Shown: piece after piece, positions 1 through 5,728 of the stretch
How the letters are laid out: every line of letters begins with the position of its first letter
Numbering within the stretch: the first letter of the stretch is position 1
Assembly (NCBI RefSeq): GCF_964021735.1
Contig: NZ_CAXIBN010000172.1
Coordinates: 1 to 6,546, forward strand
Direction of reading: 5' to 3'
Origin: Wocania_A sp964021735
GTDB lineage: Bacteria > Bacteroidota > Bacteroidia > Flavobacteriales > Flavobacteriaceae
Length of the DNA stretch: 6,546 nucleotides
Notes under the pieces: model-generated
The model's database searches: none
What the model saw: the letters and a program-made list of their open reading frames with translations, nothing else
What the model was told of the DNA's origin: nothing
Translations under genes and position numbers: made by a program

Positions 1-48
1 GACCCTCTCCTTAAAAGGGAGATGCTCTACCAACTGAGCTACCAGGTC
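1..48 (-). tRNA. tRNA-Lys (anticodon UUU), 5' part only
   Basis: Read on the minus strand from position 48, the sequence gives a 7-nt 5' acceptor strand (GACCTGG), TA, a D arm (GCTC / GAGC closing AGTTGGTA), and an anticodon arm TCTCC-CTTTTAA-GGAGA with anticodon TTT at 15-13, which decodes lysine AAA/AAG. The gene continues past the left edge, so the variable loop, T arm and 3' acceptor strand are missing and cannot be checked. The visible stems pair perfectly. A consensus promoter lies about 40 bp upstream (89-118). The call is firm for the visible part. Confidence 0.95.
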
Positions 49-88
49 ATTATTTCAAGAGTGCTAGCATTATTGCTGTTAGCGGGTG

Positions 89-118
89 CAAATATAAAAT
101 GTTTAATTAATAAAACAA
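89..118 (-). promoter_or_regulatory. Bacteroidota-type promoter for tRNA-Lys
   Basis: On the minus strand a TTG (-33 element, 116-118) is followed by exactly 19 bp and then TATATTTG (89-96), an exact match to the Bacteroidota primary sigma -7 box TAnnTTTG. Transcription would start near position 82, giving a leader of roughly 34 nt before the mature tRNA 5' end at 48, to be removed by RNase P. This is a consensus match by eye, with no transcript evidence. Confidence 0.7.
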
Positions 119-194
119 TACTTTTTTTAAAGAAATTTTCGTTTTTTTGCATGACTTAATCGTATGTTTTTAATAATCAATTTATAGCGTAAAA

Positions 195-716
195 ATGATT
201 GTAGTTTTAATTGGGTATATGGCTTCTGGAAAGTCGACTTTAGGTAGGATTTTGGCAGAGAAATTAAATTACAATTTTATAGACTTAGATGACTATATAG
301 AAGAACAAGAGCAGACTTCAGTAAATGAAATTTTTAAATTAAGAGGCGAAATATATTTTAGAAAAAAAGAAACACAGTATTTAAAAGCTATTTTAAAGAA
401 TAACACGAATACCATTTTATCTTTAGGTGGCGGAACCCCTTGTTATGGTAATAATATGGAAGTTATTTTAAAATCGGAGGATGTAGTTAGTATTTATTTA
501 AAAGCATCAATACCAACTTTGGTTAGTAGATTGAAAAACGAAAAAGCTAAACGCCCATTAATAGCACATATTAAAACTGACGATTTACTTTCTGAATTTA
601 TAGGAAAGCATTTATTTGAGCGCTCACAGTTTTATAATCAAGCGGAAAAAACTATTTCAACAGATAATAAAACTGAACATAAAATTATTGAAGATTTACT
701 TTTTAAACTACTCTAA
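195..716 (+). CDS. aroK: Shikimate kinase
   Basis: This enzyme phosphorylates shikimate at the 3-hydroxyl using ATP, the fifth step of the cytoplasmic chorismate pathway to aromatic amino acids. The 173-aa length is normal for the family. Visible motifs in order are the Walker A loop GYMASGKST (residues 7-15), the substrate aspartates D30 and D32 in IDLDD, R56 in YFRKKE, the GGG turn at 78-80 that contacts shikimate, the lid arginine R120 in KRPLI, and the late R144 in FERSQFY that faces the nucleotide. All key residues are present, so it should be active. The ATG at 195 has an A-rich leader and no Shine-Dalgarno, and the first residues MIVVLIGY fit the usual N-terminal strand, so no other start is needed. 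A TATGTTTT at 163-170 resembles a -7 box but has no well-spaced TTG. Its stop overlaps the 3' end of the convergent phosphoribosyltransferase gene by 9 bp. Confidence 0.96.
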   Translation: MIVVLIGYMASGKSTLGRILAEKLNYNFIDLDDYIEEQEQTSVNEIFKLRGEIYFRKKETQYLKAILKNNTNTILSLGGGTPCYGNNMEVILKSEDVVSIYLKASIPTLVSRLKNEKAKRPLIAHIKTDDLLSEFIGKHLFERSQFYNQAEKTISTDNKTEHKIIEDLLFKLL

Positions 717-1211
717 AACAGCTTCAAAGTTTTTACCTTCTAGAATTACACTTACATGTTCGTGTAAGGAGGTAGATAATGAAATACCTTTAAAATCTGC
801 TTTAACAGGATATTTTTTATGATTTCTATTTACCAAAACAGCCGTTTTAAATTGCTTTAAAGGCACATCCAAAAAATGCTTAACACTATAAATTAGTGTA
901 GTACCAGAGTTTAAAACATCATCTATTAAAACTAAAGATTTATTTTTATAATCATTTGGAGAGATAGATGTTTTAATTTCTAACGAAGGATTTTTTTTAT
1001 CAATACTAACTTTGCATAGTATTGGGTTAATATCAGAAATTTTACTAAGTACTGTTTTTAATTTCTTTGCAAGAATATACCCATTACTCCCAATTCCAGC
1101 TAAAATAACCTCGGTCTCATTAACATTATTTTCGTATATCTGAAAAGCTATACGTCTTATTTTGTGATTAATTTCGTTATGTGTTAAAATCACATTATTC
1201 TTAGCTGTCAT
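708..1211 (-). CDS. PyrR-like phosphoribosyltransferase family protein, divergent
   Basis: This is a type I phosphoribosyltransferase fold protein of 167 aa, slightly shorter than PyrR (about 180). The PRPP loop LVLIDDVLNSGTTL lies at residues 93-106, with D97, D98 and T104-T105. From memory of the family, the whole chain lines up with PyrR (pyr operon RNA attenuator / uracil phosphoribosyltransferase): ILTHNEINHKIRRIAFQI at the start, GIGSNGYILAKKL for PyrR's KTRGIYLAKRL, and AVLVNRNHKKYPVKADFKG for AVLVDRGHRELPIRADYIG. Several signature residues differ: the TRG pyrophosphate loop reads SNG (42-44), the LYRDD loop reads SIDKKN, and TGRT reads SGTT. PRPP binding is likely, but uracil transfer or pyr RNA binding is doubtful. 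It is the second gene after the S4 protein, 30 bp downstream, and probably shares its transcript. Its TAG stop (708-710) lies inside the convergent aroK gene. Function is inferred only at family level. Confidence 0.85.
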   Translation of the reverse strand: MTAKNNVILTHNEINHKIRRIAFQIYENNVNETEVILAGIGSNGYILAKKLKTVLSKISDINPILCKVSIDKKNPSLEIKTSISPNDYKNKSLVLIDDVLNSGTTLIYSVKHFLDVPLKQFKTAVLVNRNHKKYPVKADFKGISLSTSLHEHVSVILEGKNFEAVLE

Positions 1212-1241
1212 AATATGTGTAAGTTAAATTAAAGCTTAAAA

Positions 1242-1613
1242 TTAATCATTTTCATCAGTAAAATCATCAATATCTCTTCGGTCTTTTTTTGTAGGTCTTC
1301 CAACACCCTTTTTTCTATAATAATCTTTTGCATACTTTAAAAGTTCCTGAGCTTCAAATTGCTCTTTTGGGGTTAGATCTGTTCTATAAATATCTACCAA
1401 TTTTGCACCAATTCTACTCTCAGGAATATCATTAACTCTTAATTTATAATTAATTTGATTCTTTCTTAGTTCAATTATGTCTTGAGCAAATACCTCTCTA
1501 CTAGGTTTAACAGCATCGTTATTTACTTTAACCTGACCTTTTTTACAAGCTGTTGTTGCTATCGATCTGGTTTTGTAATACCTAACACACCATAAATACT
1601 TATCAATTCGCAT
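1242..1613 (-). CDS. hslR: S4-domain RNA-binding protein, Hsp15-like
   Basis: This is a small basic RNA-binding protein of 123 aa. The S4 domain covers about residues 1-60, starting MRIDKYLWCVRYYKTRS and including KKGQVKVNN and KPSREV, which matches Hsp15 closely. The C-terminal tail has the Hsp15-like RPTKKDRRDIDDF (106-118), followed by a short acidic end. In E. coli, Hsp15 binds stalled 50S subunits carrying nascent peptidyl-tRNA and helps recycle them; a similar ribosome-rescue role is likely but not proved here. The ATG at 1613 puts the S4 motif at the very start, as expected, and no Shine-Dalgarno is present. It is the first gene of a two-gene unit with the PyrR-like gene and is divergent from the lipoprotein gene 81 bp away. 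Confidence 0.9.
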   Translation of the reverse strand: MRIDKYLWCVRYYKTRSIATTACKKGQVKVNNDAVKPSREVFAQDIIELRKNQINYKLRVNDIPESRIGAKLVDIYRTDLTPKEQFEAQELLKYAKDYYRKKGVGRPTKKDRRDIDDFTDEND

Positions 1614-1643
1614 ACAATTATTCTAAAAACTACGTTAATGTTG

Positions 1644-1674
1644 TTGTGCAAAACTATATTAAAATTGTATCTTG
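1644..1674 (+). promoter_or_regulatory. Putative promoter of the FKBP lipoprotein gene
   Basis: TTG at 1644-1646 is followed by 21 bp and then TATCTTG (1668-1674), a -7 box one T short of TAnnTTTG. The start would be near 1681, about 14 nt before the ATG at 1695. The match is imperfect, so this is tentative. Confidence 0.35.
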
Positions 1675-1685
1675 CGGCTCAAAAA
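1649..1685 (-). promoter_or_regulatory. Putative promoter of the hslR / PyrR-like unit
   Basis: On the minus strand TAGTTTTG (1649-1656) is an exact TAnnTTTG -7 box. The nearest -33-like element is TTTTTG (1680-1685), 23 bp away, which is long compared with the usual 19. Transcription would start near 1642, about 29 nt before the ATG at 1613. The box sits next to the -33 element proposed for the divergent lipoprotein gene. Confidence 0.45.
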
Positions 1686-1694
1686 TAAGCAATA

Positions 1695-2765
1695 ATGAGA
1701 AAAGGAAAAGTAGCTTTATCTATTTTATGTTTAGTAGTTGGATTTTTATCTTGTAATAAAGATGACGGAGGCGGTGGTATTACTGAAATTGAATTAAGAG
1801 ACCGAACAGAACAACAAGCTAAAGATAAAGATTCTTTAATTAAGTATTTAAGCACCCATTACTATAATGCAGGTGATTTCGAAGGAAATCCAAATCCTAA
1901 GAGTGCAGATTTAATTATAAAAAAAGTACCAGAAAGTGGCATATTGCCAAATGCTACAGATAAGGTTTTATATACTGATGATGGTAATAATGATAATGAT
2001 GCAGTTAAAACGAAAACGGTAGTTTTTAAAGAAACAACTTATGAGTTTTATATTCTTGATTTAAACCCAAAAGAAACTGGAACATCTCCTAATTTTTCGG
2101 ACCAAATTCGTTTGAATTATGAAGGATTTACGCTTGATGATAAAGTCTTTGATAGTGCGGTAACACCAGTAGATTTTGATTTAGTATCATTAATTCCTGG
2201 GTGGAGAAAAGTGATGCCATTTTTTAAAGCAGCAGAATCGTTTGCTAATAATGAAGATGGAACGGTTGATTATATGAATCATGGTGTAGGCGTTATGTTT
2301 TTGCCATCTGGTTTAGCTTATTTTAGTCAAGCGCAAGGAGGAATTCCTGCATATAGATCAATTGCTTTTAAATTTGATTTGTTTCAAACCGCAATAGCCG
2401 ATCATGATAATGATGGGATACCTTCTTATTTAGAAGATATAAATGGCGATGGTGAATTTACCATAAATACTGATGCTGATACTAAAGATGGAGATGATAC
2501 AGACTCAGATAATATTCCTAATTATTTTGATTTAGATGATGATGGCGATGGTGTACCAACAATTAATGAGTTGGAGTCTAAAACATATAGTATTAATACT
2601 AATCAGGGAGAAGAAGAACCTGTTCTTGGTGCTAAAGAGTTTAAAATTAGCAGATCTGAAAGTGAAGGTATTATAACTTTAAAAACTGTTACAATTAAAG
2701 ATTCTAATAGCGATGGTATTGATGATTATCTGGATAAAGACATTGCAATAAACTATAACGAATAA
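1695..2765 (+). CDS. FKBP-type peptidyl-prolyl isomerase lipoprotein with TSP3-like repeats
   Basis: This is a 356-aa envelope lipoprotein. Residues 1-19 form a lipoprotein signal peptide (basic MRKGK, hydrophobic core, FLS before C20). CNKDD directly after the acylated Cys matches the K-(D/E)2 form of the Bacteroidota surface export signal, so surface exposure is predicted. A glycine run and a charged helix-like stretch follow. The FKBP domain spans about 108-232: DQIRLNYEGF with Y142, VFDS with F152-D153, LIPGW with W170, GLAY with Y209, then GIPAY and the closing strand AFKFDLF. The aromatic proline-pocket residues are kept, so isomerase activity is plausible, but about 20 extra residues sit between W170 and GLAY. 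Three acidic calcium-type units of the form DxDxDxIPxYxxD follow: 236-248, 268-279 and 336-347 (the last reads DSNSDGIDDYLD). A terminator lies 26 bp beyond the stop. The substrate is unknown. The ATG is chosen because it gives a complete signal peptide. Confidence 0.87.
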   Translation: MRKGKVALSILCLVVGFLSCNKDDGGGGITEIELRDRTEQQAKDKDSLIKYLSTHYYNAGDFEGNPNPKSADLIIKKVPESGILPNATDKVLYTDDGNNDNDAVKTKTVVFKETTYEFYILDLNPKETGTSPNFSDQIRLNYEGFTLDDKVFDSAVTPVDFDLVSLIPGWRKVMPFFKAAESFANNEDGTVDYMNHGVGVMFLPSGLAYFSQAQGGIPAYRSIAFKFDLFQTAIADHDNDGIPSYLEDINGDGEFTINTDADTKDGDDTDSDNIPNYFDLDDDGDGVPTINELESKTYSINTNQGEEEPVLGAKEFKISRSESEGIITLKTVTIKDSNSDGIDDYLDKDIAINYNE

Positions 2766-2791
2766 TAGTATATAAAATTTTGTTCATAAAT

Positions 2792-2820
2792 AAAAAACCT
2801 CGCTATTAGTGAGGTTTTTT
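2792..2820. terminator. Two-way rho-independent terminator
   Basis: AAAAAACCTC (2792-2801) pairs perfectly with GAGGTTTTTT (2811-2820). A G-T wobble and a C-G pair extend the stem and leave a TATTA loop (2804-2808). The A-run on one side and T-run on the other make it work in both directions. It lies between the ends of the convergent lipoprotein (stop 2765) and outer-membrane barrel (stop 2850) genes. Confidence 0.85.
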
Positions 2821-2849
2821 ATTTAAAAAACTTATCCTATTAATTATGC

Positions 2850-3437
2850 TTATAGAATAAGCGATAAACTTAAAATTAACTGATCTGGACGTGTGTCTAA
2901 TCTACTTGTTCCTACATTATTATTTTCTAAAAATTTAGCTTCGTTATTGCTAAACCCTCTTTCGTACCTTACATCTATACCAAGTTTGTTTAGATTAAGA
3001 CCTATACCAAAGTTTAGTCCAACAGATAAATCATTATCAATATCATTAATAGAGATTCCATCAAACTCAGAGTCTAAAATATATTGAAATGATGGCCCTC
3101 CAAAAACACTAATAGGACCTAAAACTTTTAAACCTACTAATAGAGGAGCATCAATTTTTTGCATTTTAAAGTCATCATTTGCATAATCACTTTTTGTGCT
3201 CGTGTAAACGAGCTCGGGTTTGAAATAAACTTGCTTTCCAAATTTTCCAAATACCCCAAAGTGATACCCAATGTTTCTATCAGGATTTTCGGCATTGTTA
3301 CTTACAGATTCAAAATAATTGCCATTGGCATTGTAGTTTAAACCTGCTTTAAAACCAAAACCACTTGCAGTTTGAGCGTAAGTAGTTGTAGATATTGATA
3401 CTAAAAATAATAAGGTAATAAAAAATGAATTCTTCAT
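2850..3437 (-). CDS. Outer-membrane beta-barrel protein (PorT-like / OMP_b-brl_2 type)
   Basis: This is a small predicted outer-membrane barrel of 195 aa. The signal peptide is MKNSFFITLLFLVSISTTTYA, with cleavage after A21 (TYA before Q22). The mature part starts with GFGFKAGLNYN, typical of Bacteroidota barrels, and alternates short strands such as GYHFGVFGKFG, VYFKPELVYT, PLLVGLKVLGPISVFGGPS and VGLNFGIGLNLNKLGIDVRYERG with polar Asn/Asp-rich turns. An eight-strand barrel fits this size. The end, QLILSLSLIL, looks like a last strand but finishes in Leu rather than the common aromatic residue. The specific role is unknown; members of this family are often annotated only as porin family. It is a single-gene unit between two terminators. 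Upstream, TTG (3484-3486 on the minus strand) and TATACTCG (3460-3467) make only a weak promoter match. Confidence 0.82.
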   Translation of the reverse strand: MKNSFFITLLFLVSISTTTYAQTASGFGFKAGLNYNANGNYFESVSNNAENPDRNIGYHFGVFGKFGKQVYFKPELVYTSTKSDYANDDFKMQKIDAPLLVGLKVLGPISVFGGPSFQYILDSEFDGISINDIDNDLSVGLNFGIGLNLNKLGIDVRYERGFSNNEAKFLENNNVGTSRLDTRPDQLILSLSLIL

Positions 3438-3525
3438 AATTGTTCGTTTTTTGTGATTTCGAGTATAGTATCAAAAACGTTGCCAAACGAAAATTATTTC
3501 TTTAATAAAGATTTATTTTAAAATA

Positions 3526-3561
3526 AAAAGGGTTCTTTTAATTGAATAAAAGAACCCTTTT
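3526..3561 (-). terminator. Rho-independent terminator of the transketolase operon
   Basis: AAAAGGGTTCTTTTA (3526-3540) pairs without mismatch with TAAAAGAACCCTTTT (3547-3561) around a 6-nt loop, giving a 15-bp stem. On the minus strand it is followed by a T-rich stretch and sits 16 bp past the stop of the downstream transketolase gene. It also insulates the barrel gene, whose start lies farther on at 3437. Confidence 0.88.
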
Positions 3562-3577
3562 CTAAATTATATTATTG

Positions 3578-4531
3578 TTATTTTCTTTTAATAACGGCTT
3601 GTGCTTTTTCAATTATAGTTGCACTGTTTAAACCATACTTTTCCATAAGTTGAGCTGGTGTGCCAGATTCCCCAAAAGTATCGTTGGTTGCAACAAACTC
3701 TTGCGGAGTTGGTTTGTGTAATGCTAAAGTTCTTGCAACACTTTCTCCTAACCCCCCTAAAAAGTTATGCTCTTCAGCAGTAACAATACAACCCGTTTTT
3801 GCAACAGAATCTAAAATAGCCTTTTCATCTAAGGGTTTAATGGTATGTATATTTATTACTTCGGCAGAAATTCCTTTTTCATGTAACACTTTAGAGGCTT
3901 CTAAGGCTTCCCAAACTAAATGCCCTGTGGCAACAATAGTTACATCTGTTCCTTCAGTAAGCTTTATAGCTTTACCAATTTCAAATGTTTGATTTTCTGG
4001 AGTAAAAACAGGAACTGCTGGTCGTCCAAATCGTAAATATACTGGTCCGTCGTGCTCTGCAATAGCAATAGTTGCTGCTTTGGTTTGGTTATAATCACAG
4101 GTATTAATTACGGTCATACCTGGAAGCATTTTCATTAATCCGATATCTTCAAGAATTTGATGTGTTGCTCCATCTTCACCTAAAGTTAATCCAGCATGCG
4201 ATGCACATATTTTCACATTTTTACCTGAATATGCAATAGATTGACGTATTTGATCGTAAACTCTCCCTGTCGAAAAGTTTGCAAAGGTTCCAGTAAAAGG
4301 AATTTTACCTCCAATAGTTAAGCCTGCGGCAATCCCCATCATGTTAGCTTCGGCAATCCCAATTTGAAAGAAACGCTCTGGGTTTTCTTTAATAAATTGA
4401 TCCATTTTTAAAGACCCAATTAAATCGGCACAAAGTGCTACAACATTAGGGTTGGTTCTACCAAGTTCTGTTAATCCAGCACCAAATCCGCTTCGAGTAT
4501 CTTTTTTTTCTGTGTATGTATATGTTTTCAT
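3578..4531 (-). CDS. Transketolase, C-terminal subunit
   Basis: This is the second half of a split transketolase (317 aa), holding the pyrimidine-binding domain and the C-terminal domain. With its partner it moves two-carbon ketol units between sugar phosphates in the non-oxidative pentose phosphate pathway, supplying ribose-5-phosphate and erythrose-4-phosphate. Visible motifs are the catalytic Glu E61 in QIGIAEANMMGIAAG, which activates thiamine diphosphate, FTGTFANF (79-86), SHAGLTLGEDGATHQ with H112, D120 and H124, and the basic LRFGRP (166-171) for sugar phosphate. The C-terminal domain follows with a regulatory-like fold (DVTIVATGHLVWEAL). It starts 19 bp after the stop of the N-terminal half, in the same direction, with an A-rich leader and no Shine-Dalgarno. 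A 1-deoxyxylulose-5-phosphate synthase C-half is less likely, given the neighbour and the ThDP motifs. Confidence 0.95.
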   Translation of the reverse strand: MKTYTYTEKKDTRSGFGAGLTELGRTNPNVVALCADLIGSLKMDQFIKENPERFFQIGIAEANMMGIAAGLTIGGKIPFTGTFANFSTGRVYDQIRQSIAYSGKNVKICASHAGLTLGEDGATHQILEDIGLMKMLPGMTVINTCDYNQTKAATIAIAEHDGPVYLRFGRPAVPVFTPENQTFEIGKAIKLTEGTDVTIVATGHLVWEALEASKVLHEKGISAEVINIHTIKPLDEKAILDSVAKTGCIVTAEEHNFLGGLGESVARTLALHKPTPQEFVATNDTFGESGTPAQLMEKYGLNSATIIEKAQAVIKRK

Positions 4532-4550
4532 TTTTTCTTTGGATTGATGG

Positions 4551-5396
4551 TTAGTAGTCGCCTAAAGTTTCTGCATTTTGAGATAAAGCATTGGCTAACT
4601 GCTCATCGTTTGGTGCCTTACCATGCCATGCGTGAGTATGCATCATAAAATCAACACCATTACCCATCATGGTTTTTAATAACACACATACTGGCTTTCC
4701 TTGTCCTGTTTCGGCTTTAGCTTTAGCCATTCCTTTTAGTATAGCCTCAATATTATTGCCTTCTTCAATTTCTATAACAGTCCAATCAAAAGCTTCAAAT
4801 TTAGCTTTAATACTTCCCATTGGTAAAACATCATCAGTAGCACCATCAATTTGCTTTTCGTTTAAATCTACAGTTGCGATTATATTATCTATTTTTTTAG
4901 CTGATGCATACATAATAGCTTCCCAATTCTGACCTTCTTGCAATTCGCCATCGCCGTGTAAAGAATACACTAAATGGGTATCGCCATTTAATTTTTTTGC
5001 TTGGGCTGCTCCTAAAGCTACACTCATGCCTTGGCCTAATGAACCAGAAGCGATACGAATACCTTCTAAACCTTCGTGAGTAGTTGGATGCCCTTGTAAA
5101 CGCGAATTAATCAATCTAAATGTGTTTAATTCATCTACAGAAAAATAACCTGTTCTTGCTAACACACTGTAATAAACTGGTGAGATATGTCCGTTTGATA
5201 AAAAGAAAAGGTCTTCACCAATACCATCCATATCAAAATGGTCTTTTCTATCCATAATTTCACTGTAAAGTGCAACAAAAAATTCTGCACATCCTAATGA
5301 ACCACCTGGGTGACCAGAATTTACTTTATGCACCATTCGTAAAATATCTCTACGAACCTGCGTTGTTAAATCTTCTAATTGTTGTGTGTTTGGCAT
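4551..5396 (-). CDS. Transketolase, N-terminal subunit
   Basis: This is the diphosphate-binding half of a split transketolase (281 aa). Visible motifs are NSGHPGGSLG with H29, SNGHISP with H70, the loop GSLGQGMSVALGAA (118-131), and the thiamine diphosphate/Mg signature GDGELQEGQNWE (148-159) closing at N179 in VDLNEKQ. HAWHGKAPN (255-263) holds the conserved late His H258. All expected catalytic and cofactor residues of this half are present, and the C-terminal half follows directly in the same operon. A single-chain transketolase has about 660 aa; the two halves total 598. Because the active site forms at the dimer interface, both products should be needed in a heterotetramer. The ATG at 5396 is chosen because a consensus promoter lies just upstream with a leader of about 20 nt. 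Confidence 0.95.
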   Translation of the reverse strand: MPNTQQLEDLTTQVRRDILRMVHKVNSGHPGGSLGCAEFFVALYSEIMDRKDHFDMDGIGEDLFFLSNGHISPVYYSVLARTGYFSVDELNTFRLINSRLQGHPTTHEGLEGIRIASGSLGQGMSVALGAAQAKKLNGDTHLVYSLHGDGELQEGQNWEAIMYASAKKIDNIIATVDLNEKQIDGATDDVLPMGSIKAKFEAFDWTVIEIEEGNNIEAILKGMAKAKAETGQGKPVCVLLKTMMGNGVDFMMHTHAWHGKAPNDEQLANALSQNAETLGDY

Positions 5397-5422
5397 GTTT
5401 AAATTATTAGTTTTTTGCGCGA

Positions 5423-5452
5423 CAAAAATAATCTTTTAAATACCCTTAACAA
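5423..5452 (-). promoter_or_regulatory. Consensus promoter of the transketolase operon
   Basis: On the minus strand TTG (5450-5452) is followed by exactly 19 bp and then TATTTTTG (5423-5430), matching the Bacteroidota consensus TTG-N19-TAnnTTTG in every fixed position. Transcription would begin near 5416, about 20 nt before the ATG. This leaves no room for a riboswitch, and no operator is evident. Confidence 0.72.
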
Positions 5453-5536
5453 AATTGAAATGATGCATTTATTAACGAAATATGATGATTTGCTAACAAT
5501 TGAAAATTTTATTCTGAAATTCATTATGAATAATGT

Positions 5537-5553
5537 TTTTACGCTTCGTAAAA
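5537..5553. repeat. Perfect short hairpin
   Basis: TTTTACG (5537-5543) and CGTAAAA (5547-5553) pair fully around a CTT loop. Only a weak T-rich stretch follows on either strand, so terminator function is uncertain. It could end a short transcript in the intergenic region or be chance in AT-rich DNA. Confidence 0.5.
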
Positions 5554-5651
5554 GATGTTTTATATGTATAAAATTTATTAAATGTTTAAGAGCATAAGCC
5601 GTTTTGTTATTTATCTTTACTTCTATATTTTATTTTAAGCAGGAATAAGTT

Positions 5652-5706
5652 AACCTACAATAATTAGGCATTAAAATTAATTTAGAATTAAAAAAATATG
5701 TAGGTT
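5652..5706. repeat. 8-bp inverted repeat around the tgt promoter
   Basis: AACCTACA (5652-5659) is the exact reverse complement of TGTAGGTT (5699-5706), with a 39-bp AT-rich spacer. The right arm overlaps the -7 box proposed for tgt and the left arm lies upstream of its -33 region. It could be an operator, or chance; there is no further evidence. Confidence 0.35.
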
Positions 5707-5708
5707 TG
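5682..5708 (+). promoter_or_regulatory. Putative promoter of tgt
   Basis: TAGGTTTG at 5701-5708 is an exact TAnnTTTG -7 box. The -33 region has only TTA (5682-5684), 16 bp upstream, instead of TTG. The start would be near 5715, leaving a leader of about 14 nt before the ATG at 5729. Confidence 0.5.
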
Positions 5709-5728
5709 CCGACGACAGATTTTTGATT

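Larger units (their letters stand above)
5397..5728. other. 332-bp AT-rich intergenic region between divergent genes
   Basis: This stretch holds the transketolase promoter at its left end and the tgt promoter at its right end, with a compact hairpin (5537-5553) and an inverted repeat (5652-5706) between. A TTG-start reading frame (5415-5597) encodes a Lys/Ile/Asn-rich 60-aa peptide with no recognisable domain and starts inside the transketolase promoter region, so I do not call it a gene. A further TTG (5604-5606) with TATATTTT (5624-5631) could be a second plus-strand promoter, with 17-bp spacing. I see no tRNA, known small RNA or riboswitch. Confidence 0.6.

Noticed and set aside
1..60. tRNA gene as an integration (attachment) site for a mobile element
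   Set aside because: The tRNA 3' end is outside the window, and no integrase or duplicated tRNA fragment is seen.
163..170. TATGTTTT as the aroK -7 box
   Set aside because: One mismatch to TAnnTTTG and no TTG at suitable spacing (the nearest is 13 bp away); too weak to list separately.
616..822. Plus-strand 68-aa open frame across the aroK / PyrR-like junction
   Set aside because: It overlaps two well-supported genes in other frames and has no recognisable domain.
3460..3486. Promoter for the outer-membrane barrel gene (TTG-N16-TATACTCG, minus strand)
   Set aside because: Three of the fixed -7 positions do not match and the spacing is short, so I did not list it as a feature.
3660..3992. 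Plus-strand 110-aa open frame opposite the transketolase C-terminal gene
   Set aside because: It lies wholly antisense to a strongly supported enzyme gene, and its Ser/Pro/Val-rich sequence is typical of a shadow frame.
5415..5597. Plus-strand 60-aa open frame upstream of tgt
   Set aside because: It starts with TTG inside the transketolase promoter region, has no promoter or leader of its own, and its composition is what random AT-rich DNA would give.
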